Origin: Cryptomeria japonica
Taxonomy: Eukaryota; Streptophyta; Pinopsida; Cupressales; Cupressaceae
Reading direction: 5' to 3'
DNA: 64,000 nucleotides
Assembly (NCBI RefSeq): GCF_030272615.1
Contig: NC_081406.1
Span: forward strand, 458,642,072 to 458,706,071
Part shown: positions 10,848-26,800 of the stretch, in pieces
How the letters are laid out: each line of letters starts with the position of its first letter
Position numbering within the stretch: the stretch's first letter is position 1
Made by a program: the position numbers and the translations under genes
Notes under the pieces: generated by a model
The model's input: only the letters and a program-made list of their open reading frames with translations
Told to the model about the DNA's origin: nothing
The model's database searches: none

Positions 10848-11851
10848 GATCACATTGGCCCTGCAGTTTTACATGAATTAGAGAGGTTCCTTGTGCATTG
10901 TCTTGGGCTTCCATCACTTTTGTCCGACCCAAGTGCACGGACCCCTGAGGAAGCACTAGTACACATTGTGGGAGAAGCAAGGAGGACTACTCCTTCTATC
11001 TTGTATCTGCCTCAACTTCAACTTTGGTGGGAGACGGTGTGTATATCATTACATTAGTACACTTATACTTTTAAAGCTCTACACCTTTGGGATTTCCTGT
11101 GATATATTTGAAATCTCTTTGTTTTTATTGCTAGAGCTTCCTAAAATGACCATACATCTGATTTTGTTTGTTTCACTGAGCTTCATAGGCCCATGATCAG
11201 CTAAGAGCTGTTCTACTATCTATACTGGAAGAATTGCCATCAGACCTTCCTTTATTACTTCTTGCAACCTCCTCTGTACCCTCTGATGAATTGGATGGAG
11301 AAGTTGCATCCTTGTTTGGTCGTCGCTATATGTATGTATCAAGGACATCATTGTCTTAGTTTTTGTATTTTTTCTGCTTAGTGTGTTCAAGATTATGCTA
11401 AGGCATGTGAATCCTTTTTTGTATAGCATTGAGTACCAGGTACCTCATTAGCTTCTGACTCTGTATAAATTGAATTTGTCATTGAATTGAGTGTACATGA
11501 ATTCTATGGTATCTGGTACACCTTGAATGCATTGCAATTTTATTTTGGTTTAGTATAATAGAAGGTAAAATCCTGAATGGATTACATTCTTTTGCTTTAT
11601 GTGCAGTTACCAAGTAGAAAAACCAAGTTCAGATGACAGGTGTAGATTCATCTCGCAACTGATTGATGTTGTTCTTACTATCCCTATCAACAAGTAGTAA
11701 TTACTCCTAAAAAGAATGTTTCTAATCCTGAACTTCCAAAGGTACCAAAAGCAGCAAGAGGACCAAGTGAAACTGAGCTACGTGCCAAGGTAGAAGCAGA
11801 GGAGCATGCTATTCGACGACTCCAAATGTGTTTTCGGGATGTCTGCAGCAG
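10848..11851 (+). pseudogene. ATAD2-like: ATAD2-like pseudogene: second, degenerate AAA region exons
   Basis: Three pieces are visible. 10848-11036 encodes HIGPAVLHELE, LGLPSLLSDPSA and EARRTTPSILYLP. 11189-11331 encodes HDQLRAVLLSILEELP and LATSSVPSDELDGEV. 11607-11851 encodes YQVEKPSSDDR and, after a one-base frame change near 11695, PELPKVPKAARGPSE and RAKVEAEEHAIRRLQM. These match the region between the ATPase and bromodomain of the plant family. AG/GT borders are present at the second and third pieces. The splice phase at 10714/10848 does not join cleanly, another sign of decay. Confidence 0.8.
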
Positions 11852-11957
11852 GTTTTGTAGTGATGCATCAATCATTATTTGATTCATTTGTTGAGGATGT
11901 GTTTACCAAGTGAAAATTAATTTTGAGTGCTTATATGTATCCACATACAATGTGCAG

Positions 11958-12317
11958 ACTTCTATATGAAAAACGGTTCAGTGTCTTCCATTACTCTGTC
12001 ATGGATGAAGACGCTCCTCACTATTATGCAATAGCTCAAAATCCAATGGATATCACTACTTTACTGCAGCGAGTAGATAATCGACGTTACTTGACATGCT
12101 CAGCATTCCTGCAAGATGTGGAACTAATTCCAGTCAATGCAAAAGTAAGCATGATTGGACATGCCTATGACCCTATCAGCTTTATGGGGTTGAACAAAAA
12201 TTTGTTTTCCATTCATTCCTGATAATAACTATCATTAGTTTTGCATAACAGGCATATAATGGTGATGACTACAATGGAGCTTGAATTGTCAGCAGAGCAT
12301 ATGCACTAAGGGATGCG
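11958..12317 (+). pseudogene. ATAD2-like: ATAD2-like pseudogene: bromodomain exons
   Basis: 11958-12144 encodes LLYEKRFSVFHYSV, DEDAPHYYAIAQNPMDI, LLQRVD and the segment to PVNAK, that is helix Z, the ZA loop and helices A-B of a bromodomain. 12252-12317 adds AYNGDDYNGA and, after a stop, IVSRAYALRDA (helix C). The acetyl-lysine-binding Asn of the AYNGDD segment is kept. The TGA at 12288 replaces a family Arg, again fitting CGA-to-TGA. Both pieces have AG before and GT after. Confidence 0.85.
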
Positions 12318-12440
12318 GTATGGTTAAATATGCTAATAATAGAGACATACAGTAATCGAAGTTCAAATGTTTTATGTCAAGTAGTAAGCATTTATTGTTC
12401 ACTTTGTTAATCCTTGTCTTACGCATAATCAAAATCTTAG

Positions 12441-12966
12441 CATGCTTTCCCAAATGGATCCTGCACTAGTTGCCTTTTGTGATAAAATTGCTGCTCAGGG
12501 TGGGCCAACTCATTTGTCAGAGGATTCAACTACAAATTTTCCTTCGAATCCTGTTGCTCAACCAGTTCATATTACAAGAGCAAGTGAATGCTTACGCAAC
12601 GTTCAGCCTGATATGAATGTATCTCAAAGTTATGAGGTCTTGAAGCGCTCAAAGCAGAATAGTGATCCTGATCAAGGTGGAATTATGCTTTGCACCATGC
12701 CACTTGTAATCCTTTTTAATTTTTGATATTTACAATTAGAAGCACAATTGTATTGAAATTCTCAGAATGTGTTTTTTCTACAGGTAAAGTTGTGGCTGGG
12801 GACTCTGATCCATTTGCTGAGGACAGATCACAACCCATGGAGATTGATACTCCTGGGCAGAATACTCTAAAAACAAGATGCCTTCATGCAAGGCATGCGT
12901 ATTATAGAAGGAGTCGATGTGGCAAAAAGGGACTTAGAAAACAGTTTGCAGATTTTAAACAATATT
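12441..12966 (+). pseudogene. ATAD2-like: ATAD2-like pseudogene: post-bromodomain tail
   Basis: 12441-12676 encodes MLSQMDPALVAFCDKIAAQG and RNVQPDMN, which directly follow the bromodomain in the plant family, and ends at AAG before GTGG. 12784-12966 begins after an acceptor CTACAG and stays open, but only its first part (DSDPFAEDRSQPMEID) looks like the acidic tail. I do not recognise the end. The C-terminal block that normally ends the family is absent. Confidence 0.65.
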
Positions 12967-15900
12967 AACACCAACCACTCCTTTTTAATTAAATAAAAGA
13001 TTATCCACATTACAATCTGCCAAAACATGTGGCATGCATTAATGGTAATGTGGGTTAGCAGCCCACGTAAATCCTCCAATGTCTACCTTAATCAATGTGA
13101 ATAGTAAGAAGTTAATTTAGCTAAACCTTGCATGTCAATACTAGTCGACTTGGCAGGAAGTAAAAGCCACAAAGACTTGGAAATTACTTACAAAAGGATC
13201 AGTATTAATGGCGACTCAGAGAAAACAGCGAGTTAAGAGAAGGTAGTTGTTGGGTTGGTAACGACTATGCATGGAAACAAACATGTAGAGTTTAAGATGA
13301 TCGGACCTTGCAAACATGATGTATTTGAAGAGATGTCAAACTCATTGAATTTGAATGAGAAGAGTTGGTTGCTGCAATTACTACTACGTCATAGTCAACT
13401 TGGCATCATGAGTACTTAGAAACCTTTTGCAACGACATGTGCAGTTGGTGTCACGAAGTAGATAATGGAGAACTTTACATGGTGAACACATAGGTGTTCA
13501 AATATGATTAGGATTGTTATGATACAATTATATCATGAGTGGTGTCACTTAGAATCAATCCACCTCTAGGAGAGATAGCCTAAAAGTAGGAAAGGAAGGT
13601 AGACAACAACACTATATATAGACCATTGAGTTGGAAGAGAGGGGGAGGGAGATGGAAGAGGAAAAAGGAGGAGATGCAACTAAGGATTAGAGAATGGAAG
13701 GAAGAAGAGAAAAGTAGTAGAGGTTTAGATGTGTTTTACGATCAAGTCGTAATCGTCTCAGATTTAGAGTCAAATTTTAGAGTAAAGTTTAGAAATAAAA
13801 GAGATAGAAAAGAGTGATAGGAAGGACGGAGTTAGTAGAAGAATTGACAGATGGAGAGCGACAAAGAGTTTGTGAACCATCTTGAAAGAGAGTAGGCAAA
13901 TGTGAAGAGGGAAGCAAGTTCATCACCTCAAGCTAGTAACAAGAGCATAAGGAGGTAAGATCTACCTTAATTCTTGGGTCATTATGCAAGGATAGTGAGT
14001 GAGTCATGAAGTTATATATAATTATTTATTAGAATAAAGTTTGATTGAGACAAGCCATGATTAGAACAAAATTGTGTAAACTCTCTTTTGAATAGCCTTA
14101 TAGAGAAATGTATTATGAGGTACATATGATTAAATAACTATGAAGATGCATGGAAAATGCTAAAGAGTGATAGGAATTGTATCATAGGTTGCTTTAGATA
14201 TTCTCTAAAGGATGATCTAGTTTTTGACTTATGTAACATTCTAATGGAAGAGATAGAATCATGAAAGGAATCATTGTTAATTGTTCAAAAATTACGATCA
14301 TGTAAATATAGATACAATAGTGAAATACTTTCTTAAGTTTGTTGATAAACTTAGTGAAACTCTCATAGATCACCCAATCCTCTAGAAATTAAGTAAGAGG
14401 ATAGAGAGAGAAACTTTGAGATTGAACCATGAAGAAGATGAAATAATAGGATAACGACTTATTAAATAATGAAGTTATTTTGATATCACAAGGAAAGACT
14501 TACACTTGGAATTTTGCATGAAAAGTAAAGATGGTTATCGAGTGTCTCATCTAAAAAGCCTTATAGATAGGCATTTATGAACTTGTATAATATTAGATTT
14601 TCGATATGGTAAATTAGTGAAGTCGGCATGTTAAGTTTTAAATCATGAAAAGTCACATATTAGTATTAAACTAAATATGATGTTTTGAGAAAAGTGGTAA
14701 ATAAACCATGACACTTGGAAAGATAGAGAGAGTTTAGATGAGATAAACTTAGAATTCTAAACCATAAGAAATGGAATGCATGTTAATGATTATGCTATGT
14801 TTTGATAATTGAATAAAAGAATGTGTACTCATTTTATTCAATTTATATGTAAGATACATACATGTGATACACCTTCTTAATATTTTTAATCTTGTCTTTA
14901 AAATTGCTTGAAAGATAGAAGGAAAAGAATGTTTTCTTTTAAATGTATATTTTATTATCCATAAAATGTTGTTTCCTATCAGATAGGATTGATTGTAATA
15001 AAAGATTTACTCTATCAATTTCTATTCAAACGAAAGATTGTCTTCTTAGCATAGTATTTTATCTTGCAAGAAATAGGAAGATAGAATTGAAAGGTGAAAG
15101 ATTGTCTTCTGTATGAATTTATTCTAGATTATGTGAACAAAGCTAGATAGGCTTGTGTTTGTGGAAAGTTACCTTCCAGGACGGGTGCCGAATCTGGATT
15201 ATAGAGAGAATAGTTGTTTTTCCAACTATCTATTATTGTTGTTCATGGCATTATACTCGACCGAGTAATCAAATTGAATTAACCATTGAAATAATGGAAT
15301 TCTTTTATTTTATCCTCTCTACCATATCCTAGATTGATAATGAATGCTTGTTTCTTAAAAGAGTTAAAAAAATGAAAATGCTTGTATCATCTAGGCACGC
15401 ACCAGATTCCATCTTTCCTTTCGAATTTCTTTTGCTAAGCAAGTCATGCAGGATCGGGTATTCTTGATTGACCAAGAATTCTAGGGAAGCGTAAGATTCA
15501 AGGTTGGGCAGAAAAAGCGCTTGAATATTGTTCTCATCTTCATGCTAAAGATTGCATTGGCGATAGCTTGGGTTGTAGATCAACGGACGCATCTCACCCT
15601 TTACTTTGTATTATTTCATTATTGAACTTGCGACAACTTGAAATGCATAAGTATTGTATGATCGAAATACTACTTTTATCGATTTTTTGAATAAAGAATA
15701 TTTATCTTTTATAGAAATTTTGTGTTTATTACGATCTAAATAGAATGATCAAATGAAGCTATGGATGGAAAAATGGAATGAAATAGATTTATTAATTGAT
15801 TTATGAGTTTATTTAAGAATAAAGAGTATTTCGGCTATTATTTGAAGTTAGCTCGATTTATGTCTTTACATTAATTTTGTTACATGTAGTTGAAAATGCC

Positions 15901-18900
15901 CTTCCAGGTCCGTGTATACAAAAAAGTGTAAGCATAGAAAAGGAATATGAATTATTTGATAGATTGCCTCAAAGAAATAATTTCTCAACCCCTTGATTGT
16001 AGGGGATTAACAAAATGGATTTGTTGAAAAGGCTTTAGAAACATGCAACCCAAATTAAATGGTAGGTGTGAAGTCAGAGCCTATAGTATAAAAAAATAGA
16101 TAAAATGTCATTATAGGGGTGTAACATCTTCAAACATGAGGCCAATGGGGATAAATATTAAAAGGGTCTAATATATTCTTAAAACTAAGCTTATGATGAA
16201 GGTCGTTAAACCTAAACATGAATTAAGCTTTGTCTCTTAATAATAAAGTTTTGATGTGTTCCTTAAAATTTTAATTTCTATGCATCAATGATTAATATCT
16301 TACCTTAGTCCTAAATTATGAAACAATATGTTCATATCCAAGTCAATTGTTTGACTTTGATGTATTACATACTATACACATTAATGTTCATGAGTGAATA
16401 TTAAAATACTAGGAATTTCTTTGAAGATAAAATATAACTTAATTACATGTGAGCACTATAGATCCAAACTCAACAGAAGGTCCGTATTATCTAGCTATTA
16501 AACATAACATTGATAGTTGGTAAACAAAATAATAGGAAATTTTATACAAGATTATAAAGATCATGCATTTTTAAATTCTCTACCAAATGACCACGTAACA
16601 ATCTCTAGGGCCTATTAGTATTAGTCTCAAATCTTAATACCATTTTTGCATAGATGTGGCCAACAAATCTACTCTAGATCAAATTCTTATCAACTATTGA
16701 ATTTGTTTTATGCCTTGTATTTTTCATACATTATAGAGAGTTGGCTATTATATATAGTATGTTCTATACATGCTAATCAAATTCCATCTACATGACCTTA
16801 TCTATTGAATTAATTAGACTTCTGTTTATGTATATAGAGACCTACAATATCTCTAATGGGGACAAGCACAAGTTGATAGTTGAAACACCTAAAAAGTCAA
16901 TAGCTATCATTCTGCACTCGTATAATAGCCATTATTTGGTATTTATAAATCTACTATGATATCAATAGTGACCACAAGAGTGACCATGTATGTCCAGTCT
17001 CCATTAATGAGTGGCTTTAAAACATAATGAGGCATCATGGTTAATTATTTCTTAGTTCTTCTTTCTACAATGAAATACCTAGGGTACTAATAAAAATATA
17101 CCCTTTTTATTGTCTAATGTGCTTTAGCACAACACACAAAGTATAAAAACTACTAAAATCAAAATTATAAGCAACTAATGATTACAACTATTGGATTTGA
17201 CCATATAACTTCTTGATTATGGGGTACTACCCAAGAACATACCTTAATAGTGCCATCACTAGATCATGTATTCTCTTTTTATCATAGATAAATCTTCAAG
17301 GTGATCAACACCCTTTGTGTAAAAATAGAGATATTATTAAACATGCATTTGTAAAAGTAAACCCAAAAATTTAAATGAAAAAAAAAATTAAACCCAAATT
17401 AGATCATACTTTCATTATTCAGATAAGAAATTTTCATAGACAATAAATTTTATCATTCAAGTAAGATATTTCAATAGACAATTACTTGTTTTGTCAAAGT
17501 AGGAATATTGTTGACCTTTACAATAAATGTGGTTTTGCATTCACAATTATACTAAGTTCATTCAACATTATAATTGTGGGATATTAATATACAGGTTATC
17601 TTGTTTTATATATGTGTATAGTGATATTTATATGTGTAGAGTGATATTTATATAGTTTTATAGTATTTTATTTCAATGCTTTGTTTGTATAATTTTAGCA
17701 TATGATTTGATTATTTTTATGTATTTATTAATTTAAAATTTAGTTGATTAAAATAGTATATTTTTTTTTCTTGTTTAGAATCATGTTATTTCTTACTTGA
17801 ATAGTTTATTCATCATCAATAAAATTATACAGAGGATTTCTACAGACAATCTTCATTATTTTGGACAAGTTCCCTTTGTGGCCTTGTATCTCCATTTTAT
17901 ATCGCATTCTTAATTTTTTATGATCCTTGAGAGATCTGGGCTAGACCAAAGGTTTTCTTCCCTCCATTCTTTCCTACCGATGCCCACACCAAATGGAGGT
18001 GTAAATGTAATTCTATCTATTTTTAAAAAATTAATAAAATTTTTTGGCCTTAACCTTTTATCGATTAAAAAAAAAAAAAATACAAATTTTCATATTTCAA
18101 ATCTAATAATTCTCAAATCCAACCATTAATCACTTATATGAATGCCAAATTTTAATTTCATATATCGAGTGTGTACATATTTTAAAATTTCATCCTAAGA
18201 CATTTTCACATTATTCAAGAATGTTTTGATAGAACATTGAAAAAATTCTTCTCTTTATTTGCATATGCATGTCATTCAATCATATCATAAATCAATCTAA
18301 AGTTAGCTTTCTTCTATCAATTATCATCCATTATCAAGCTAACACTTAAAGATACATTCTAGTACAAAACTTCAGTTGGCTTACATTTGCAATATTAGGC
18401 ACTTGATATAGTGATGTTCATTTTTCTATTGGTGTAAGGGCGTGCTTTTGGAAAGTAAAATTCTACAATTTATGAAGTTTTGTAAGTAAGCTTTAGATTG
18501 AGTGTGGAAGAGGTAAGATCATGCAATGGCATAAATAGTGCCACGAGTTCTTCATGATTGATAAAACCACATTGTTTGCACATAATAGCAAAAAGATAGA
18601 GCACAAATGATTATAGTCAATGTAATGTCCACATGATAGTTATGCATGAGTGATAGATAACAATTAAACAAGATCAATAATTAATTTTGGATGTCATTAG
18701 ATGATATAATAAATATTAACTATAACATTTTTAAGATTAGCAATGTATGTTGTGTCTTTAGGGCATTAGATAAAGTTTATAACTTTTAATGTTGGAGCTT
18801 ACTACATTGGTAATAAAATTCAGGTTTTAGCCACTAAATTATTTTATAATACCTTTTTGAGCCTAAGAAACTATGCAATATCTCATTATAAAATTTAATA

Positions 18901-19074
18901 AGTATTAATTTTGTGTATATAGTCAAGGTCTTGTCATTGTCCTTACAATAGGAGTTGAACCTAAATATTCATATAGTCAAGGTTGGATATGTATATATTT
19001 TATCTATAAATGTCTATTCATTGTTATTTGAGTTATTGAAAAGCATTTTTCTCATACAATCTCCTTGTTGAACA
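12967..19074. other. Long unassigned AT-rich region
   Basis: About 6.1 kb without a coding segment I can support. Local features: a TATATATA box at about 13611 followed by a purine-rich tract (13626-13720), perhaps a relic LTR promoter and leader; two GAAAGATTGTCTTCT strings (about 15040 and 15098); and a short tandem duplication of a TATATGTGTAGAGTGATATT-like unit near 17609-17650. Base composition resembles old retroelement relics, but I could not assign borders. Confidence 0.5.
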
Positions 19075-19340
19075 TACCACAGGAATGAGAGGGGAGGGGG
19101 GGAAGGGTAGAAGTGGGGGGGGGGGGGGATTAGTCTGGACCTAAAAATTTACATAATTTCTAATCTTAAATTAAAGTTCAAGTCACAACTATACAAAATT
19201 ACCGCAATAATAAATCATGAAAGCACAAAACACAACAAACACATGAGCACAAGATTTAAAACGATCCTTGGAGTAATTTTTTGGCACATCACTTGGAGGG
19301 AAATTTCCAAACAATCCTTATAGGTTGCAAGTTAATGCAA
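19075..19340. repeat. Possible degenerate copia-type LTR relic
   Basis: A GAGGGG...G14 tract (about 19089-19129) is followed by an AT-rich stretch with ACACATGAGCACAAGATTT. This order resembles the G-tract and following module in the LTRs of copia elements B and C. No LTR borders, primer site or second copy were found. Confidence 0.25.
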
Positions 19341-19949
19341 TTTGGTAATTTTATGTAATAATGGCTACCATAAGAATAATTGGGAGAATAAAAATGGGGG
19401 TCATCCAATGGTGCTTGAGGGCCTTGAGACATTTCATGGGATTGATTAGGAGTTGCATCAACTATATCATCAAGTGAAGATTAAATGACTAATTCACGTG
19501 ATTTGATAATGGATACAAATATGCAAGCCATTAGATCAAAGAAAGATCAATGGCCACCATTCTCTTTGCTAAATTTATATTATAAAATTATAGAAAATAA
19601 CAAAAAGGAACTTATATAAGATAAATATCATCATAGGGGCATAACATCCTAAGAAGAGTGCATGTCCTAGGGGGATAGAGGCAAAATAAGAATGAAAATG
19701 TTGAATTGACAAATGTTACCCCAAATATGAAACCCTTGGCATGAAATATCACACAAGCCTTGTTGTAGATTGGGTGAATTCACACAACATGTTAGTGCAT
19801 GATTTCATCAGGGAGAAACACAATGTAGTCGAACATGATTTTTGTAACAAAGTTGTATGCTTGAATGCTTTTCTCCTTGAATGCATACTTGAACTTGAAT
19901 TGCTTGATTATGCTTGGTTGAACTTGGTTTTAGAGACTTAGAGTTTGAA

Positions 19950-22097
<2,148 letters not shown>

Positions 22098-22102
22098 TTG
22101 AC
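22098..22102. repeat. Target site duplication of element B, left copy
   Basis: TTGAC, matched exactly by 30498-30502 on the far side of the element. Confidence 0.9.
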
Positions 22103-23509
22103 TGATGGTATGATGAAAGAACAAGGATCCGGTCAACTACTGAGAGGGGGGGGGGGGGTGAATCACTAGATAGAAAAACTGATAGAACTTCACCAATCTC
22201 AAAATCAATCTCTAAAAAGTAAACTTATAACTATCAATGCAATATCTCTGTCAAGATAAAAACTGTCAAACTAAACCGGTTGACTGTTACAATAGATAAC
22301 AGTAATCAACTTGAAACTTATAACCATTCAAATAATTTTATTGACATAAGTAAAAATTCATTTCGTATTGCTGTCGGTTATCACGACCTATCAAAGTGGA
22401 ATAAGTAGTTAAGAAAATCAACCATAGAAACATTTAACCCAAAAAAAATTCACCACTTGACACAATATTTTTGACGTGGAAACCCAAATGGAAAAAATCA
22501 CGATGAGATGGAACTCACAATAAATTTTGAACTCTTCTGAAGTTTGCCCTATTAGGAGCCAAGCCTATTAAAGCTCTACAAAAACTCCTATTAAGAACTG
22601 ATCCTATTAGGAACCACCTGGTCAAGAGATTGACCATCATGCCTTGCTAGAAGCAATAACCTGTGAGGAGTAACCTTTGTAAAGGATTTAGAATCCAAAC
22701 TAATAAATCACCTTGTTAGAGGATTTGAATAACACCAAGCTTGTTAGAGCTTACCCGGTTAGGGGATTTAACTACTGTAATTGTTAGAAAACAACAAGAG
22801 TTTGTTGATATGTTTGAATAGCACTTCATTTACTTGTTCAGATCGTTTTCACACTCCTATCTACCTTTACTCAAACTGTAGATACATCATCTCATTTGGC
22901 AACCACACATTCAATCCAACTTTTCCAACATGCTCAAACTAAACAACTCATCAACCTTATAAACAAATCAACTAGGTCGGTAACATAACAAAAACTTAAT
23001 TCTCATAGAGATTCCAAATAATTCGGTTCAAGTTTGACCATTGGATTACATAACAATCTCTACACGTCATTCAAGAAAGCCGCAATCGCTCCTTGATCAT
23101 CGCTTCATCAAACTCAGTAACTCATCATGCACTTTGCATTATATGCAATATACTTGCTCATTCCCAAGACAAAAAAATGTTACCTCAATGCACCAAAATC
23201 ACTTTGAAACTCTCTTCATACAATATGCATACATGTTATAATCATTAACGCTCGTCATCAAATCATAAACCAATATAACCAATTAACCAAACTTAATTGG
23301 TTAGGGTTTATCAAAACAACAGGTAGGGTTTACCGATTCAACCCTCCAATACTTAGCAATATCGGCTCACTCCAAAAACTTTCCTACCGATTACAGTTCC
23401 TTCACTTAGCTCTTCCTACCTATTACAAAACATCATTACAATAATAACATTACCGCTTAATTGACATCAATAACATACCATTAATGCATTCTTCATGCAA
23501 ATTCTAACA
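22103..23509 (-). repeat. 3' LTR of copia element B
   Basis: On the minus strand it starts TGTTAG and ends ACCATCA. Landmarks in plus coordinates: a 13-G tract at 22146-22158 next to GTGAATCA, a GACGTGGAAACCCAAATGG module at about 22475-22500, and a series of TTAGGGGATTT/TTAGAGGATTT-like words at 22550-22790. The other LTR carries the same landmarks. Confidence 0.9.
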
Positions 23510-23521
23510 ATCTCCCCCTTT
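23510..23521 (-). other. Polypurine tract of element B
   Basis: On the minus strand AAAGGGGGAGAT immediately precedes the 3' LTR. It would prime plus-strand synthesis. Confidence 0.9.
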
Positions 23522-23870
23522 GGCATTGATGGCAATACAAATATCAATACCATTGATTGTTGTGATTGTGAATAGGAATCCTGGTTTAGAATTTACCATT
23601 GTACTCTCCTTGTCTTCATCTTGTCTTTAATTTGTCTTCAACTACTAGCTGGTTGTACATCATATAATTCTGCTCACAATAATCACATAGTTCTTCTCCT
23701 CCTTTGACAACAATGCCAAATAAAAAGTAAAACAGGCAATGTAAAACTTCATTGTGTAGCATCAACAACCTACAACTTGATTCTCCCCCCATGGAATAAC
23801 TCCACTTCTACACCAATCTTGCTGTAAAATTCTGCAAGTAGCTCTGGTACTGATGTAATCTACATCATGC

Positions 23871-26800
23871 TCAATTTACCTCATGAAGGGGTACAACCCC
23901 TAACTAACTTCTAAGATACTCAAAAGTAGTCTTAGGAAGATGTTTATTAAAGATATCTGCAAGTTGCTCCTTGGTAGAAACATTCTCTAAGATCACATCT
24001 TTACTTTGCACTTTTTCCCTCAAGAAATGATACTTCAATTCAATGTCCTTGGTTTGTGCATGCAAGATAGGGTTCTTTGAAATATTTATGACACTAGTAT
24101 TGTCACATAAGATCTTTACAGGTTTTCTAAACTTCATCTTGAAACATTCCAAAATGTATTTCATCGAGATAGCCTGGGTACAATTCATATAAGCTGCAAC
24201 ATACTCAGTTTCAACAATAGATTGTGAAATACAACTCTTCTTTTTACTACTCCATGAAAAAAGTCTTCCTCCAAGAAAGAATGCTGCATCGATTGTGCTT
24301 TTCCAGTCATCAACATTACCTGCCCAGTGTGCATTTGTGTACACCTTCAAATCAAAGTTTCCTCCATATGGATAGCATAATCCATAGTCAACAATACCTT
24401 TCAAATATCTGAAAATCTTGTTAGTTTCTATCAAATGTGTTTCCTTTGGATTCTTCTGAAATCTTGCAACTAGACCAACTGCATGAGCTATATCCGCTCT
24501 CCTGTGAACAACATAGTGCAATTTTCCAATCATTGACCTATGCTCTTTCTCATCAACAGATGTGGCCTCATCTTCCTTAGACAATTTACAACATATAACC
24601 ATTGGTGTCCCAATTGGTTTATAGTCACTCATACCAAATGTCTTTAATACCTCTTTCACATACTTATACTGTGTGATGAAAATACCACTCTTCATTTGTT
24701 GTATTTGCAAACCTATGAATTTTTTTTATCTCCCACTAGAGATATTTCAAACTCACTTTTCATTTCATTTGCAAAGTTATTGCTCATGTCATCATTTCCT
24801 CCAAATATGATATCATCTACGAACACTTCACTAACCAATATTTTATCTCCTTAAGATTTAAGATATATTTTGCTATCTTCACTGGTTCTATGAAATCCTA
24901 TCTTCATTAGGTGTGAATGAAGCCTTTCATACCATGTTCTTGGTGCTATTTTCAAACCATATAGTGCCTTGTGCAAATTAAATACCATGTCCTTCTTGTT
25001 TGTTAAAGCATAACCATCTAGCTGCTTAATGTATACTTCCTCTTCTAGTATTCCATTCAAAAATGTTGACTTTACATCCATCTAGTATACTCTCAATCCT
25101 TTATGAGCTACAAAAGCCAGTATAGTTTTGACACCTTCCAGTCTGGCCACTAGTACAAAAGTCTCACCATAATCTTCTCCTTCTCCTTGTGCATAACCTT
25201 TGTAAAACAATCTAGCTTTGTTGCGAACTACAACACCATCTTCATTGATCATGTTCATGAAAACCCACTTAGTACCTATTAAATTTTTATTTACCGACCA
25301 AGGTACTAGAGTCCATGTGTTGTTCTTCTTAGTTTGTTCAAGCTCCTTCTCCATATCTTTAACCCAATAATCATCACCGAATGCTTCCTTAGCAGTTTAG
25401 GCTCAATAGTGGAGATCATGCAAGAATTTTCTACGATTCTTCTTCTGGTTTGCACTCCAGCATCCTTATCTCCAATAATTTATTCAGGATTGTTATTGAG
25501 TCTCACATACCTCAGAATAAGATGATCATTATCTTCAGGTTCATCTTCATTATCATCATCTTCTTCTGAGTCTACCTGTTCTAGTTGAATTGGTACATCA
25601 AAATTTCCTTTACCAGTTTAAGGTTTCACAGGTTCTGGTTCCAAAAACAAAATGAAAGGGTCTTCATCCTTTTTCTCTACATTGGTTTCTGCCGAGACTT
25701 TAGGATACTCATCCACTCAAACATCAACACTCTCAATGATTCTTTATGTCTGGTTGTTAAAACACTTGTAGGCCTTACTCTTGGTGGAATAAACAAGAAA
25801 TATACCTTCATCACTTTTAGCCTCAAACTTGCTAATATAGTCACCTCTGTTAATAAAAAATTTGCTACCAAATATCTTAAAATAATCAACATTAGGTGAT
25901 CTACCATACCAATATTCATAAGGAGCCTTGTCCTTACCTCTTTTTACCAAAATCTCATTCATAGTGTAGACAGTTGTGCTAACAGCTTCTCTCCAAAAAA
26001 TTTTCGCTACACCTCCTTGTATCAACATCGTCCTAGCAGCTTCAACAACTGATTGGTTGTTTCTTTCTGCAATAACATTCTATTGTGGTGTCCTTGGTAA
26101 AGAAATTTGTCATTTGATACCGTTCTCTTCACAATATCTAGTGAATTCCTAAGAAGTGAATTCTCCGCCTTGAGTTGTCCTCAGACACTTTATCTTCTTT
26201 CCACTCTCCTTTTTAGCTAAGGCCCTGAATGCCTTGAATTTACCAAATGCCTCTATTTTATCCTTCAAGAATGTGACCCACATCATCCTTGAGAAATCAC
26301 CAGTGAAGATCATAAAATATCTATCACCTTGAATACTTTTAGTCCTTATTGGTCCACATAGGTCTGTATGAACCAAATCTAACAGTTGCTCTACTGAAAC
26401 AGACTTTCTCTTGAAAGTTGAGGATGTCATCTTTCCTAATTAACATTCCTTAGATAGAGAATTAACCAGTTTGTCCAATTGAGGCAAACCTCTCATTGAC
26501 TTTGAATTACTCACTTTAACAATGTTATCAAAATTCAAATGACAAAATCTCCTATGCTAGAGCCAACTTTCATCTATTTTAGCAATTAAACAGTTGCTAA
26601 CTTTAGGATTCAGGTGAAATAGGTTACCTTTAGTTTTCTTGCTGGTTGCAATCAGTTCACCTTTGCTATCATAGATTTTGCACATACCATATTTAAACTC
26701 CAATGGATATCCTCTACCATTGAGTTGGGCAACATTGAATAGATTGTGCTTTAGACCTTCAACCTAATAGACATCATCTGCATTGCTCTTTCCATTAATA

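Larger units (their letters stand above)
8549..12966 (+). pseudogene. ATAD2-like: Unprocessed pseudogene of an ATAD2/BRAT1-type AAA-ATPase with bromodomain
   Basis: Exon-like pieces in the right order match the plant homolog of ATAD2/Yta7 (Arabidopsis At1g05910, a chromatin-bound AAA-ATPase that reads acetylated histones). Pieces: 8549-8599, 8715-8819, about 9000-10714, 10848-11036, 11189-11331, 11607-11851, 11958-12144, 12252-12317, 12441-12676 and 12784-12966. Most are bounded by AG and GT, so this is not a retrocopy. It cannot make the protein. In-frame stops lie at 9039, 9057, 9195, 9225, 9429, 10206 and 12288, with frameshifts near 10637 and 11695. Key ATPase residues are also changed. 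The extreme N-terminus and the end of the C-terminus are not found. It could be a dead duplicate of a functional locus elsewhere. Confidence 0.85.

Noticed and set aside
12898-13009. Alternative frame reading IIEGVDVAKRDLENSLQ after the ATPase tail
   Set aside because: It is short, matches no known end of the ATPase family, and is not supported by a splice signal.
13132-13230. LVDLAGS string resembling the kinesin motor motif
   Set aside because: Only seven residues match. The following residues do not fit any kinesin pattern I know, and a stop follows within 35 codons. A chance match is more likely.
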